Source: Tupaia tana
Taxonomy: Eukaryota > Chordata > Mammalia > Scandentia > Tupaiidae
Length of the DNA: 64,000 nt
Assembly (NCBI GenBank): GCA_026018925.1
Contig: JAKSZU010000003.1
Span: 6,554,367-6,618,366 of the forward strand
Direction of reading: 5' to 3'
The notes beneath the pieces are model-generated. The model did not search any database, was not told the origin of the DNA, and worked only from the letters and a program-made list of their open reading frames with translations. Positions 45,836-58,450 of this stretch are shown in pieces. Within the stretch, counting starts at the first letter, position 1. The number at the start of each line of letters is the position of its first letter. Position numbers and translations under genes: made by a program.

Positions 45836-48597
45836 CACTCTACATGTAATTGTACATAACTGTGAGGTACAGTGTGGTTTTGCAAAACACATACATAATG
45901 TGTGCTGATCAAATCAGAGCAATAACAGATCCACCATCTGCACTACTTACTGTTACTTTATGTTGAACACGTTCAAAACCCATTCTTCTGTCAGCACACC
46001 GATGCACCCCAGATGCACCTCCACTGCTCTCAGGTTCAAGCCCTTCCAGGGAGTTTGACCAACTGATAGCAAGGCAATGAGAGGAAATACGGAAAATGCC
46101 TCCCCACACAATCCTCTTTTGCTATTTTCACGCTGTGTGGCAGTGGGTCTCTGGTTGTCTCCTCCTGGGAGGGTAACAGGTGCTGACAGTGATGGAGGAG
46201 GATCAGAAATCAGAAGACATGGCCTCAGGCCTGTCCAGTTGCTCATCTTCTGGATGGAGATCTGTGGTCAGGTGCTCCAATCTGTGGTCTCCCTTCAGAA
46301 GTCCCTGCCTCCAGCCTTCCCCAGACTCAGCAGATTGTTACAAAAACTTAAGCAAGTTCATTTTATTTTTCAACTAATTTTTGAGCCAGATTTGTTAAAT
46401 TAGGGGTCCATTTCCCACTGAACTAAAAATGCCACATTTGTCATTTGTCAAAATCTCATATTCTCTAAGATATTTATGTCAGGATTTTTGTTTCTAATGT
46501 TTTCTGCTTGTCTACTCCTATGTGAATAAAATCTTGATTTGATTACAGTGGCTGTTATTAAAATGGGATGACATCCTCCATCCATAGTTGTATGTTTTCT
46601 TTTAATAATTAATTTTATTGCTTTATACATTTATTTTAATCTGACCAGAGAGAGAGAGAGAAAGGGAGAAAACAAGCCACCACTTCTGAGACTCGAACTG
46701 CCATCTGCCGTGTGAGAGTCCAGAGCCTTAACCAACACACCACCTGCCGGACATGTATGTTTCCTTGGTTGCCAGGTTTTTCACTTGGACTTTTCACACC
46801 CCCACCTTATATTAAGGGCACAACTTTTTGTTTGTTTTTGTCCTGTCTCCCTCATCTACAGTAGTAATCTGAGTGCAAGGGTGAGAATAATTGAGTGCGT
46901 ATTACACAGACTCTGCTGCAGTTAAAGACTTCTTTTCATAGTAAATCTATATTTACTTTTGGGGGGGAGGAATTTGTGGATTTCTGTTCAAATATCAGTT
47001 ATAGAAGTTTATAGTATGATAGAAAATTAAATTCATTCTCAAAATTTTGGCAGAAACTCCAATGATGGAAAGAGTAAATGTGAAGTACACTCACATTCAG
47101 TACAAGGAGACAGACTGTCTCACTCTGGGTGACCATTTCTAAGGAATCACGTCATTCTGTGATGCTTCTCGTGTCCTCTAGCCTTTGCTAACATCTTTAT
47201 AAATGCTCACTCTAAACTAATTTGTGACCTTGGAAAATAAAGGACAGGTGTATGTTCTAGTTTAGGGCATGGAGAAGCCAATTTGAAGATGGCAAAGCAG
47301 GGCAAGTTGACATAAGTCACATGAGCACCAGGGCGTAAATATGCTTTGTGGATTCCTAGAGAGTATTAGGCAAGGAGGGCACAGTAGAAAACGGATAGAC
47401 TTCACCTGGTATTTCATCTGTATAACAAGAACTTTTTTGCCTGAATAGGATTGCACGAGTCTCCGAAAACTTGGTTGCTCATAATTTCTATCAACACATA
47501 ATGAAAACCAAGTACATGGTGATATTTAGTCATGGAAGGGTTGAGAAGGCGGCTCAAACTTTTCAGGGAAAATAAGAAGGGGAGATGTCATGACGGTAGA
47601 CCAAGTCTAGCTTCAACATCATCTTTAAACTTTCACCAAATAATTAAATTCATTCCAGTATTATTAGAAATTATAGTGGTATTTTCCAAGACAAAATGAA
47701 TGACAATTCTGCACAAACATGAGAGAACCGAAAGTTTTATTATAGTAACAATAAGCAAATGCTCCAACTGGGTGAGGGCAGAAGCCGAGCACTCAAAGTG
47801 TAGCTCTATGGAGGTGGGGTTGCAGCAGTCGGTTTGTTCCTCGAGAAAAGACCCATGGTTATTTACCTCATTGGTTAAATTGAGGTTCTTCAGAGTTTCC
47901 ACAGATCGACAGGATTAAACCAAGTATTGTTCTATTGTCTGTTGAACTGATTGTTCTTTTTCTCTCTTTTGACATCTGGGGATCACTGTGTAGTTGAGTT
48001 CTGAGACATCTATTTTCAAAAACATCTTTGTTCTTCAAAGAGCAAAATATAGGAAATGATTTGAGTCCTTATGTTAAAACATAATTAAACAAATTGTCAT
48101 TCATCTAGAAAGAATGCTACAACTATCTCTATTAGATTACTTAATGCAAAAAGAAAAATCAGTCTAAGAAACTACATGGGTAAGATGATCACTGTGTTCC
48201 TAAAGGCAAAAGCAAATGAGAAGAAGCTACAGGGGAAGATTATCTGCCAATCTTGAAAGAATCTAGAGGAAAAACTCTAAATAATTGGGAGATACAGGTT
48301 GGCGTCATCTTCTTTGGTCTCCTACGTTCCTTTTATGTCTGAGGAAAAATTCTCAAGGGAGCAAACATCAGTACTTTTTTTTTTTATTTTCTTACTTTTT
48401 TACCATTTAATCAGTTTCAAAAATTATGGATTTATCCCTCTCCTGTTTATTCAATCAAGTACAGATTGACAAAAATCAAGTCCAGCACACTTCCTAAACC
48501 TGGGAAACAAGCTAGGGCACTCTGACTTTGGTTAATGACTCGCATAGGGCAGGGCAGCCAGGGAGTATGCAGAAAATATAGACAGGTTTTTGGCAGT
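45836..48597. other. Unassigned intergenic sequence downstream of GIMAP4
   Basis: About 2.8 kb without recognised genes apart from an old SINE at 46630-46755. 45836-45960 may be L1 3' UTR. The minus-strand stretch just below 48598 is the probable GIMAP4 3' UTR, with AATAAA on the minus strand at 48450-48445. Confidence 0.4.
46630..46755 (-). mobile_element. Old tRNA-derived SINE fragment (antisense)
   Basis: (AG)n stretch, AAACAAGCCACCACTTCTGAG, ACTCGAACTGCCATCTGCCG and GAGAGTCCAGAGCCTTAACC: the older subfamily also seen at 20940. Confidence 0.7.
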
Positions 48598-49529
48598 TTA
48601 ATCATCCTTAAACAGAGATTTGAAAACACAGGAAGCAATTCCTAATACTTTGAGGATTATGTCAAGGACCTGATTCTGACTCTCAACTTCTCTTCTGGCA
48701 TGTCTCTGCCTGTCATCATAGAAAGCCTCCCTTTTTGCTAATTCCTTCTCCATCTGTGCCTTTCTCTTTTCCTGTTCCAGCTCATCTTTCAGCTTTCTGA
48801 TTTCCTGTTCATACTCCAATCTTATCCGCGCTTTCTCCCTCTCCAGCTCTGCTCTGTGCTTTTCTTGCAACAGGTGGATTTGATTCTGAATCTCCTCCTC
48901 TGCCCTCCGGTACATCTCATTAGTGTAGCATTCTCCTTGGTTCTCCCTCACCACATGCTGGACCAGAGCCAGCAGCTGCTCCCTCTGGGCCTCCTGCTCA
49001 GCCCCCGTTGCCTTGTTGTTCAACGCACAGTAGCGGCCACCGAACTTGTCCCTCAGCTCCTTAATGTCTCCTGGCTCGCCCTCCAGGTATTCATGGATAT
49101 CAGTGTTTTCCAAGTCATCTTTCCTGGTGAAAACGAGAACTATGAATCTTCTTGCCCTATCTCCAAACATTGTCAGGACCTTCTTTGTGGCCTCCTGCTC
49201 TTCCCTACAGTAACGTCCCAGCGGGACCACCAGGAGCAGAGCGTGAGGCCCCGGGGAGGTCAGCAGGATGCAGCGAGCGATCTCCCTGTACGTGTCAAAA
49301 TCTGGCACCTCCGTGTCGAAAATGCCAGGTGTATCCAACACGACGAGCTCTCTTCCCTGCCACCTGCTGCTGCGCTTCTCACAGGTCTTGGTGATGGACT
49401 TAGTTGACGGGCTGGACCGAAACACTTTCTCTCCGAGGATGCTGTTCCCAGTTGCACTTTTTCCTGCTCCAGTTTTACCCACTAGGACAATTCTCAGCTG
49501 GGAATCTCTGGAATCTTCATTTTCCAACC
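48598..49529 (-). CDS. GIMAP4: GIMAP4, GTPase of immunity-associated protein 4 (main coding exon)
   Basis: AIG1-family GTPase of T and B cells; human GIMAP4 is cytosolic, binds calmodulin through an IQ motif, hydrolyses GTP and influences T-cell death and cytokine secretion. The exon begins after acceptor GATGTCCCAG (AG at 49531-49530) and runs to TAA at 48600-48598, about 310 codons. In order: [19 protein letters not shown] (G1 P-loop), [13 protein letters not shown] (G3), the conserved box [26 protein letters not shown] (G4), [17 protein letters not shown], then a charged coiled coil and a hydrophobic C-terminal patch. [18 protein letters not shown] and [14 protein letters not shown] are GIMAP4-like, not GIMAP7. 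The frame is intact. The ORF's extension to 49632 (MKPPSQ...) is intron read-through. The first coding exon (about 20 codons) was not found; expect it at higher coordinates. Confidence 0.93.
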
Positions 49530-51345
49530 CTGGGACATCAAGGAACAAAAGCCACAGTGTTAGAATGTCCCTCCAGCAGTTTTCCCTGCAGAGTCCACAC
49601 TCCACTGTCCCTCTCTGTGATGGTGGCTTCACCCTGAGCTCCCTCTGAACTCACAGGAAGTTCCTGGAAACCCCTCTGGCCTGGTGTCCATCTCCCAGGA
49701 CATGGGTCATTGCCCTCTCCTGTCTTCAGTTTCTCTTTTCAAGATTCTTCTGGGCTTCTTTCTCTGACCTTTATAGCCATGTAGCCCACAGAGGAGGAGA
49801 TACAAGGTTTCAGGTTGGAACTATGAGCTGCTCTAGTTGCTGTTCCTAAGGAGGTCATGCAGGAGATAACACAAAATCCTACCTTAGGACATTGGCATTA
49901 TGAGTGAGATTTCCCTCTCCAACTTAGTTTCAAAATGCAGCTCTTCTTCTCATTATGAAACTATAGAGGTGGGCTGTACAACCCTTCCCTATCCTTAAGG
50001 TTGAGTCTCCCATGTTGGACAACCAGAATCCTGGGGTATAAAAAGTCTATTTCCAAAAGTTTTATGACTGAGAGCACCAGGTAGAGGAAGGCTAAGACTG
50101 TCTGCATCAATTGAGGATGGGTGTCCACATAGTTATTGGTCAGCAACACAGTGGATGGCTTCCTCCCAAGGACATCCTGAGGGCACTGGTTGGACATAGG
50201 GAAGGGGAATAGAAAAGGCAGCAAAGGGAGGTGAATGAAAATGCACCAGAGGCCAACTCTAGCACTGCACCCACTGGCCAGTGTTGATAGCGTGGATGAC
50301 AATCCATGGGGATTACAGACATGGCCACACATGAGCCCATCCCTGTGTGCACGCCTCTTTGGGACATGGATTTGTAGCCCCTCCTTCAAGATACAGCCCT
50401 GGGATCTGGGTGGGCTGTGGGACTTGCTTTGGACAACATCACAACAGAAAGCACGATGCAGGCAGCCCTGTGAAGGCCGATGCGTTGTCATTTGCTTTCT
50501 CTTTCTGCTCCTCCTGCACCTGCCTGCAAAGAAGTCTGTGCTACCCGAGTTGATGGTGGTCAGAAGGCCCAGTTATCCCTGTCATCCAGGCCTTCCCAGG
50601 AATCTGATAACTGCCAGACTCTTTCGTGAGGCTACATAAGCTCTTGCAGATGCAAAGTGAACCACTGTCTAACCACAGATGTAGGAGCAAGTGCCCACCA
50701 TTAGCCAAGCTGGTCCAGACTCAAGAACTGCCCAGCTTCTGGTAACTGCTAGACTCACTTGTGAGGCTACATAAGCTCTTGCAGATGGAAAGTGAACCAC
50801 TCTCTAACCACAGATGCAGGAGTAAGTGCCCACCATTAACCAAGCTGGTCCAGACTCAAGAACTGCCCAGCCTTCCTGCAGAATTTAGACCCAGCTAGAT
50901 GCTGGCACTTTAAGCTAAGCCAGAAAAAGCTCAACTACTAAAGTCAATTTCTACTGACAAGGGAACAAAGGGAGGATTACGTGACACACCAAGAGAGTCA
51001 GCCTGTTCCATCATTGGTTATAGCAAGGCCACCAGGAGCAGAGAAATTAGGAACCTGGATAAGAAAGCAATTACTCCCACACTCCTCCATCTTAATTCTC
51101 CTCCAAGCTGGATGGTGAGGCAGAAAAACAGCCAGGAGGCAGAATTAGCTATCCTGATGTATCCTCAATGTGGAAAGTGGGAGGTAAGACACTGTGTCAA
51201 GCCCTGGACAAATCAGAGAATGTTTCAGTCTCTCTTCAACTTGGCTATTATGGCCACATTATGAGAATAAAGTGTAGAGATTCAGAAGAAATAGAAGGGT
51301 AACTGATGAGAAAATGAGAAAGTTGGTTGGGGACATTTTTCTCTT
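49530..51345 (-). other. GIMAP4 intron/upstream region
   Basis: Sequence upstream of the GIMAP4 main exon. I could not recognise the small first coding exon. One possible splice donor on the minus strand is at about 49885-49880 (CCTAAG/GTAGGATT), but its reading frame does not look like the GIMAP4 N-terminus. A 135-bp tandem duplication lies at 50604-50873. The 176-codon minus-strand frame at 50491-49961 is not supported. Confidence 0.4.
50604..50873. repeat. 135-bp tandem duplication
   Basis: Unit 1 (50604-50738) and unit 2 (50739-50873) both read CTG(A/G)TAACTGC(C/T)AGACTC, then GGCTACATAAGCTCTTGCAG, through GGTCCAGACTCAAGAACTGC. About ten differences between units. Confidence 0.85.
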
Positions 51346-51797
51346 TGCTGGGGCTATGGTTTGAAGATGTAATGTGTTGGAAATTCAATTATCATTGAAA
51401 CAGTGTTGAGAGGTAGGATCACTAAGAGATGATTAGGTCATGAAGGCACAGCCCTCATGACTACATTCATGCCATTATTGTGGGAGTGGTTTAGCTATCT
51501 CAGTAGGGGGTTCCTGATATAGGATGAGTTCCACTCCCTTTCCTTCTATCTCTTTCTCTCTTGCTCTCGCTCTCACTCTCACTCTCTCTCTCTCCCCCTC
51601 TCTTTGTCTCATATGCTCTTTGGACCTCTGCCTCCTGCCCTGAGATGACACAGTAAAAAGGCCTTTGCCATACACCATACACGAGCCTTTCAACCTTGAA
51701 TTTCTCAAGCTCCAGGACTGCAAAAAATTAATCTGTGTTCTTATAAATAACCTCATTGAGGGTTTTCTTTTACAACAACACAAAACAGACCAAGGAA
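51346..51797 (+). mobile_element. Solo MaLR LTR (MST-like)
   Basis: GCTATGGTTTGAAGATGTAATG, CAGTGTTGAGAGGTAGGATC, GATTAGGTCATGAAGGCACAGC, a long (TC)n tract, TTCTTATAAATAACC and CAAAACAGACCAAGG: the order of an MST-type LTR. Solo, moderately diverged. MST elements are best known from primates, which bears on host placement. Confidence 0.75.
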
Positions 51798-51984
51798 GAA
51801 AATTTGTATGAGAAGTGGGGCTGTTGCTATGCAACACACCTTAAAATGTGTAGATAGCTTTAGAACTGGGTAATGGGTTGAGGCTAGAAGAATCTGAAGG
51901 ATCTGTCTGAAAAAAAATAAAAAGCCATCATTGCTGTGAATGAAGCATTAGGGGTGATAATAAGGAAGGCTCAGAATAAGAAAT

Positions 51985-52250
51985 GAATGTAGGGTGTCAA
52001 TGCCAGATGTGGTGTGTGTGGAGGAGTAGGGCCTAAGGAAGGACATTTGGAGGAGGGATAAGGAGGCAGAGCATTGGCGGGATGGGGAGGTGTGGTGTTA
52101 TCGGTTGAAGATATTTTGATCAACTGGACTGGGGAGAAATGTTCACATGTTGAAATGTTCACTTTGTAAGCTAAATAATATGATTGAATGTATATAAAAA
52201 ATTAAAATAAAAAAGTGAATAAAAATAAAAAATTTAAAAAAGAATAAACT
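51985..52250 (+). mobile_element. Short 5'-truncated L1 3' end
   Basis: Only the L1 3' UTR (GGTGTGTGTGGAGGAGTAGG, GATATTTTGATCAACTGGAC, GTTCACATGTTGAAATGTTC) and A-rich tail. It immediately precedes the next L1. Confidence 0.8.
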
Positions 52251-53505
52251 AATAAAAAATAGGCTTTAAAACAAAAACTGTTCGAAGAGACAAGGAAGGG
52301 CACTATCTTGTAGTAAAAGGATCACTAGATCAAGAAGATATAACGCTTATAACTATCTATGTGCCTAACACGGGAACACCCAAATATGTGAAGGAAAGAC
52401 GGTTAGACCTAAAAGGGGAGATAGACTGCAATACACTAATTCTTGGAGACCGCAACACTGCACTATCCCCTCTGGACAGATCATCTAGAGGAAAAAAATA
52501 GATAAAGAGATAAAGAATCTAAATGATACCATAAATCAAATGGACTTAACAGACATCTATAGAACTTTCTATCCAAAAACCACGAGATACACTTTTTTCT
52601 CACCCCCACATGGAAACTCTTTGAAGATTGACTACATCATAGGCCACAAAGCAAGCCTCTACTGATTGAAAGGCATAGAAATTATATCCAGCATCTTCTC
52701 TGACCATGATGGAATTAAATTTGCGTTCAATTTCAAGAGAAATCCTCAAAAATGCTCAAATATATGGAAACTAAGTAACCTACTCCTGAATGACTCCACA
52801 ACTACTGAAGTAATAAAGACTGAAATCAAAAGATTCATGGAAGCCAATGACAATGAGGACATGAGTTTCCGTAATCTTTGGGACATTGCTAAAGCAGTCA
52901 AAAGAGGGAAGTTCATAGCAATTAGTGCACATGAGAGGAAGATGGAAAGAAGGCAAATGGATCACCTAACATCATGCCTTAGAGAATTGGAAAAGCAACA
53001 GGAAAAAAATCCAAAAAGCTCCAAGAGAAAGGAAATAATAAAGATACGAGCAGAAATAAATGAAATAGAAAATAAACGAACTATACAGAAAAAAAATGAA
53101 AGTAAAAGCTGGTTCTTTGAGAAGATAAACAAAATCTATACACCACTAGCAAGACTTATTAAGAAGAAGAGAGAAAGGAACCAGGTGAATCAAATCTGCA
53201 ATGAAACAGGCAATATAACAACAGACAAAGTAGAAATACAAAACATCATTAGAGGATACTACGGACATCTACATGCCAAGAAACAAGATAATCTGGATGA
53301 GATGGACAAATTCCTGGACACATATAATCTACCAAGATTGAGCCAGGAGGATATAGAAAGTCTGAACAGGCCCATAACAAGTCAGGAGATTGAATAAATA
53401 ATAAATATCCTCCCAAGAAAAAAAAGCCCTGGCCCTGATGGATTCACCTCTGAATTCTATAAAACTTTGAAAGAAGAGTTAACCCCCATTCTGCTCAAGT
53501 TATTT

Positions 53506-53660
53506 CTCTTTTTTTCACATTATTTATTATTTGTTTTTTGTATATACTTTCAATCATATTGTTTGGCTTACAATGAGACCATTTCGATATGTGCACATTT
53601 CTCCCCAGACCCATTGATCAAAATATCTTTAACAGATAACACCACACCTCCCCATCCCGT
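53506..53660 (-). mobile_element. 155-bp L1 3' end inserted in an L1 RT region
   Basis: Antisense tail end of L1 3' UTR with poly-T at the left. Target duplication CTGCTCAAGTTATTT (53491-53505; 53661-53675). Confidence 0.9.
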
Positions 53661-54395
53661 CTGCTCAAGTTATTTATAAAGATCTAAAAGGGTTAATCTC
53701 TCCCTAATTCATTCTATGAAGCTTCTATCACCCTTATCCTTAAAACAGATAAGGACAGGACAAGGAAGGAAAACTATAGACATATCTCTGATGAATATAG
53801 ATGCAAAGATTCTCAACAAGATACTAGCAAATCGTATCCAACAACTTATAGAAAAAGATTATACATCATAATCAGGTAGGCTTTATTCCAGGGATGCAAG
53901 GTTGGTTCAACATACGCAAAACCATAAATGTAATACACTATATTAACACAAATAAAGATTAAAAAAACCTTTTGGTCATATCGTCGATGCAGAAAAAGTA
54001 TTTGATAAGATACAACATCCCTTCATGATCAAGACTCTCAGCAAAATCAGCATAGAAGGGTCATTTCTCAACACAATAAAAGCTATCTATGAAAAACCCA
54101 TAGCAAACATCATGGAGAATGGAGAAAAGCTGAAAGCTTTCCCACTAAAAACGGGTACAAGATGAGGATGCCCACTTTCTACACTCCTTTTCAATATAGT
54201 ACTGGAAGTCCTCACCAATACAATCAGAAAAGAGGAAAAAATAAAAGGCATTTGAATAGGAAAAGAAGAGGTGAAACTCTCTCTTTTCGCAGATGACATG
54301 ATTGTATACATAGAGGACCCAATGGTTTCCATGAAAAAAATTCTGGAAGTAATGCATAAATACAGTAAAGTTTCAGGATACAAAATCAATATACA

Positions 54396-54856
54396 TATAC
54401 TCTATGGAATACTATTCAGCCATAAAAAAAACAGCAAAACCCTGACTTTTGACAGAAAGTGGATGAATATGGAAGATTTACTGCTGAGTGAAGCAAGCCA
54501 GGCTATGAAGGAGAGGCATTGTATGTCCCCACTTAATGTATACTGAGCGTCTGCACTCTATGACTGAAAGTGATTGACTAAAGGATATAGAAACACAGTA
54601 AACAGATGTAAATACAGATATAGTGTGTGTGAAAGAGTAGGGTTTGAGGAAGAACAATTAGAAGAAAAATGGGGAGGAAAAGCATTAATGGGACAAAGAA
54701 ACATGCCAATTTCTGTTAAAGATATTTTATAGTTTAGTCAACTGGACTAGGGAGAAATGTTCACATGGTAAAATATTCACATTGTAAGCTAAAAGATGTG
54801 ATTTACAGTATAAAAGAAAATAAAATTTAAAAAATAAATAAATAAATGAAGCAGAA
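54396..54856 (+). mobile_element. 461-bp L1 3' end inserted in an L1 RT region
   Basis: Starts at TATACTCTATGGAATACTAT (ORF2 C-terminus), then 3' UTR and A-rich tail. Target duplication AAAATCAATATACA (54382-54395; 54857-54870). It is not an internal deletion: the host L1 resumes exactly at the duplication. Confidence 0.9.
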
Positions 54857-54888
54857 AAAATCAATATACAGAAATCTATAGCATTTCT

Positions 54889-57153
54889 TTTTTAATAAAT
54901 TTATTTATTTACATTCATTCTTCACTGTACATCATTACAACATACAAAGTGAGATTTTCCATCCAGAGTACACTGTATATTGGCTCAATCAAGCACATCA
55001 ACATACATGTTATTGCCAACAAATAATTTTCCATTTCTTGTTTCCTATATGTTTTGCTTTTTTTTCCCCATTCTTGATTCCCTCTTACCCTCAGCCATCT
55101 CCCACTCTCCTCCCAAACTGTCTCTGGTATCTATGCTTGCTTTCTATACTTCCCCCCCACACACACACATTTTATTGAGTCACTAAAGATCCTAATTAAT
55201 CTAAATATTTTCATAGCAAGTACAGCTGACATATACATTTCCATGAACACAAGTCCAACTTTAGGCATAAGCCTCAGTGAGTAGAATGAACATCCTATAA
55301 AGTAGCACCTAGCTGGGGCTATATATATTACTGCAGGCATGAAATAGGTATTTTTAATGCATTTTTTTAATTTCAAGAAAAACAGTTTTAGGGTTTTTTT
55401 TCCTGAAACTTTTTTAACTTAATTTACATTCTTTCACTAAGCATCATCACAGCATACAAAATGTGATTTCCCATCCAGAATATACTGCATAGTGGCTTAA
55501 TCGTGCATATTATTATCAAAAATTTTCCATTTCTAGTTTCTAGAATTTTTTTTACCCCCTATTTCTGACCCTCTGTCCTTTCCCACCCTCTTCTCACACT
55601 ATCTATGGTGTCTACAGTTGTCTTCCATTCCTTTTTTCCCCCACATTGTATTGATCACACAATTTCTTAAGTAATCTAACTACTTTCAATAGCAAGTTCA
55701 CTTGATACTATTAAGAAAACCAGTTTTAACTTAAATCGAAGAAATGCTAAGGAACTTTGCTTAAAGCCAGGAAACAGGTTAGGATTCTGTTCATATGGTA
55801 GGTACATGAACCTATCCATATCTCAAGATAGAACACAAATCCTTACAACCAGATAACAAAGTCTACAAGAAAATCAGCAATATTTTAGTCAAAAGTCATA
55901 AAATTATACTACACCAATTTAGACTCATATACTTTATCTTCTGTTGTGGTTCGATTTTCCTGATTAAATTCTAGGACATAATATTCAACTCCAGACTTGT
56001 TCCTACGATTAAACTGACCACTTTCTTAGTTTTTGAACTCTTATTTCTCTGTGTCTGTATTTAATTTTCCTGATATAGCACTCCCTTGAGAACTTCTTGG
56101 AGATCTGGTCTGGTGCTGGTAAATTCTTTCAGGTTTTGTTTATCTGAAAATGTTCTTGTCTTTTCTTCCCACATGAAAGATAATCTTGCTGGGTACAGTA
56201 TTCTCAGCTGAAATTGCTTTTCTCTTAACACTTTGAATATATTTTCCCATTCTTTCCTTGCCCACATTGTCTGTGATGAGAGGTCTGCTGTTAGTCTGAT
56301 GGGATATCCTTTGTAGGTAACTTGATGTTTTTCTCTTGCCAATCTTAGTATCTTGTCTTTGTCTGTGGTTTTGGTCAACCTGGCTATAATGTGTCTTGGA
56401 GAAGATCTTCTTGGGTTGATTCTATTTGGGGTCCTTTGTATTTCTTGGGACTGGATCTTTGAGTGCCTCTCTAGGTTTGGAAAGTTTTCTTGCAGGATTT
56501 AATGGAATAGATTATCAATGTCCTTATGGGTCTCTTCACCTTCTGGAATGCCAATTACCCAGATGTTTGGACATTTGATGGTATCTAGTACTTCTCGTAT
56601 ATTATTCTCAAATTTGGGGGCATTTTTCTCAGTCTTCGTGTTGGATTTTTCTAGGTCTGCAATTTTCTCTTCTATGTCTGAGATTTATTTTCTGTATGAT
56701 CTAGTCTGCTTTTAATACTTTCAAGGGAACTTTTGACTTCCTGTATTATAGCGTTCATCTCTAACAGTTCCGTTTGACTCTTTTTTAAAGTATGTAATTC
56801 CTCTTTTAGATCTTGTAAGAATTTCCTTACCTCCTGGAACTCATCAACTTCTTTCTCCTTTCCCTTCGGCAGTTCATTGTCTCTCTTCTCTTCCATCTCT
56901 GTTAGCTTTGCCATTATGAATGTTCTAACTTCTTTTTCTGACATTTCCATTATTTCCTTTGAACTGCTTATGGATGAAGAGGAGTTATTCTTTTCCCTTG
57001 GAGGAGAGGTACTTTCTTGCTTTCCCATATTTCTTGCGGTCCTGCTGTGATTTCTAATCATCACGCTAGCTTGTTTGCTGGAGGCTGAATTATCAATAGG
57101 AGCTCTTCATTTTTCTTTTACCCTGAAATGACTTCTTCATGGGAGCCATAAGC
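54889..57153 (-). mobile_element. HAL1-like (ORF1-only) LINE, copy 3
   Basis: 2265-bp minus-strand insertion with a 20-bp target duplication CAGAAATCTATAGCATTTCT (54869-54888; 57154-57173, one mismatch). Same organisation as copies 1 and 2: 5' UTR, ORF1 (57064 to about 56061), two-part 3' non-coding region, poly(A) (poly-T at 54886-54892). No ORF2. Confidence 0.9.
56061..57064 (-). pseudogene. L1 ORF1p-like protein of HAL1 copy 3 (frame-broken)
   Basis: Open from 57064 for 130 codons (MMIRNHSRTARNMGKQES...), a frameshift near 56680, then in-frame remnants including PNVRI/GIPEGEE-type text and an intact C-terminal 105 codons (56378-56061) with KTTDKDKILRLAREKHQ, TYKGYPIRL and LQEVLKGV. Here the Gln codon that is a stop in copy 1 is intact. 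Confidence 0.82.
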
Positions 57154-58450
57154 CAGAAATCTATATCATTTCTAGCTATGAACAACAGGAAGACTGAGAC
57201 AGAACTGAAAAAAGTTATTCCATTTACCATAGCCACAAAAAGAATAAGATATGCAAGAATAAATCTAACCAAAGAAGTTAAAGATCTCCACAAGGAAAAC
57301 TCTGAGAAGCTAAAAAAAGAAACTGAAAATGACACAAAAAAGTGGAAGGCCATCCCATGTTCTTGGATGGGAAGATTAATATAAATCAAAATGGCAATTC
57401 TACCCAAATTAACCTACATATTTAATGCAATGCCAATCAAAGTATCAGACATATTCTTCACAGATCTAGAAAAGATAATCATAAAATTCGTCTGGAATCA
57501 TAAAAGACCCCGTATTGCCAAAGCAATCCTGCACAAGAAGAGTGGAGTGGGCAGCATCTCACTCCCTGACCCAAAAATATACCAAAGCTGTGGTAAACAA
57601 GACAACATGGTACTGGCACAGAAACAGACATGTGGACCAATGGAACAGAGTAGAGTCCCCAGAAATAAATTCCAAAACATACAGTCAACTAATTTTTGAC
57701 AAGAGGTACCAGTCAATCCAGTGGGAAAAGGAAAACCTCTTCAGCAAATGATGCTGGAAAATCTCGATTTCCACCTGCAGAAAGATGAATCTGAACCCCT
57801 ACCTCTCACCTTTGACAAAAATCAAGTCAAGGTGGATCAAAGATCTAAATCTAAGACCGCAAACTATAAAACTGCTCCTAGAAAACACTGGGGAAACTCT
57901 GGAAGACGTGGGGGTAGGAAAAGACTTCTTAAATAAGACCCCCCCAAAGCACAGTCAGTAATCCCCAAAATAAACAAGTGGGATTACATTAAACTAAGAA
58001 ATTTCTACATGGCAAAAGACACAGTAATTAGTGTGAATCGACAGCCCTCAGAATGGGAAAATATTTCTGTAAATTGTGCATCAGATAAGGGACAGATAAC
58101 CAGAATACACAAGGAACTCAAGCAGCTGTTTGGGAAAAAGATGATCAACCCTACTAAAAGATGGGAGAAGGAGTTGAAAAAAACACTCTCTGAAGATGAC
58201 ATTAGAACAGCCAAAAGACATATGAAAAACTGCTCAATATCCCTCATCGTAATGGAAATGCAGATCAAAACAACAATGAGATACCACCTAACCCCAGTTA
58301 GAATGTCTAAGAGTAAAAAAAAAAAAAAAAATGATAAGTGCTGGCGGGGGTGTGATGAGAGGGGGCCTCTCTTACACTGCTGGTGGGAATGTAAATTAGT
58401 CCAGCCACTGTGGAAAACAATTTGGATATTCCTCAAAAATCTACAAATAG

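Noticed and set aside
48856..49407. 183-codon plus-strand frame across GIMAP4
   Set aside because: Antisense shadow of the GIMAP4 exon; low-complexity Leu-rich translation without motifs.
49530..49632. N-terminal extension MKPPSQ... of the GIMAP4 frame
   Set aside because: A splice acceptor lies at 49530 and GIMAP4 similarity begins only after it; the extension is intron read-through.
49961..50491. 176-codon minus-strand frame upstream of GIMAP4
   Set aside because: No recognisable domain and no similarity to a GIMAP N-terminus; probably chance or part of an old repeat.
52666..53397. 243-codon protein gene
   Set aside because: It is the segment of L1 ORF2 between endonuclease and reverse transcriptase.
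54380..54420. Internal deletion in L1 ORF2
   Set aside because: The jump from RT to C-terminus is explained by a separate 461-bp L1 tail with a 14-bp target duplication.
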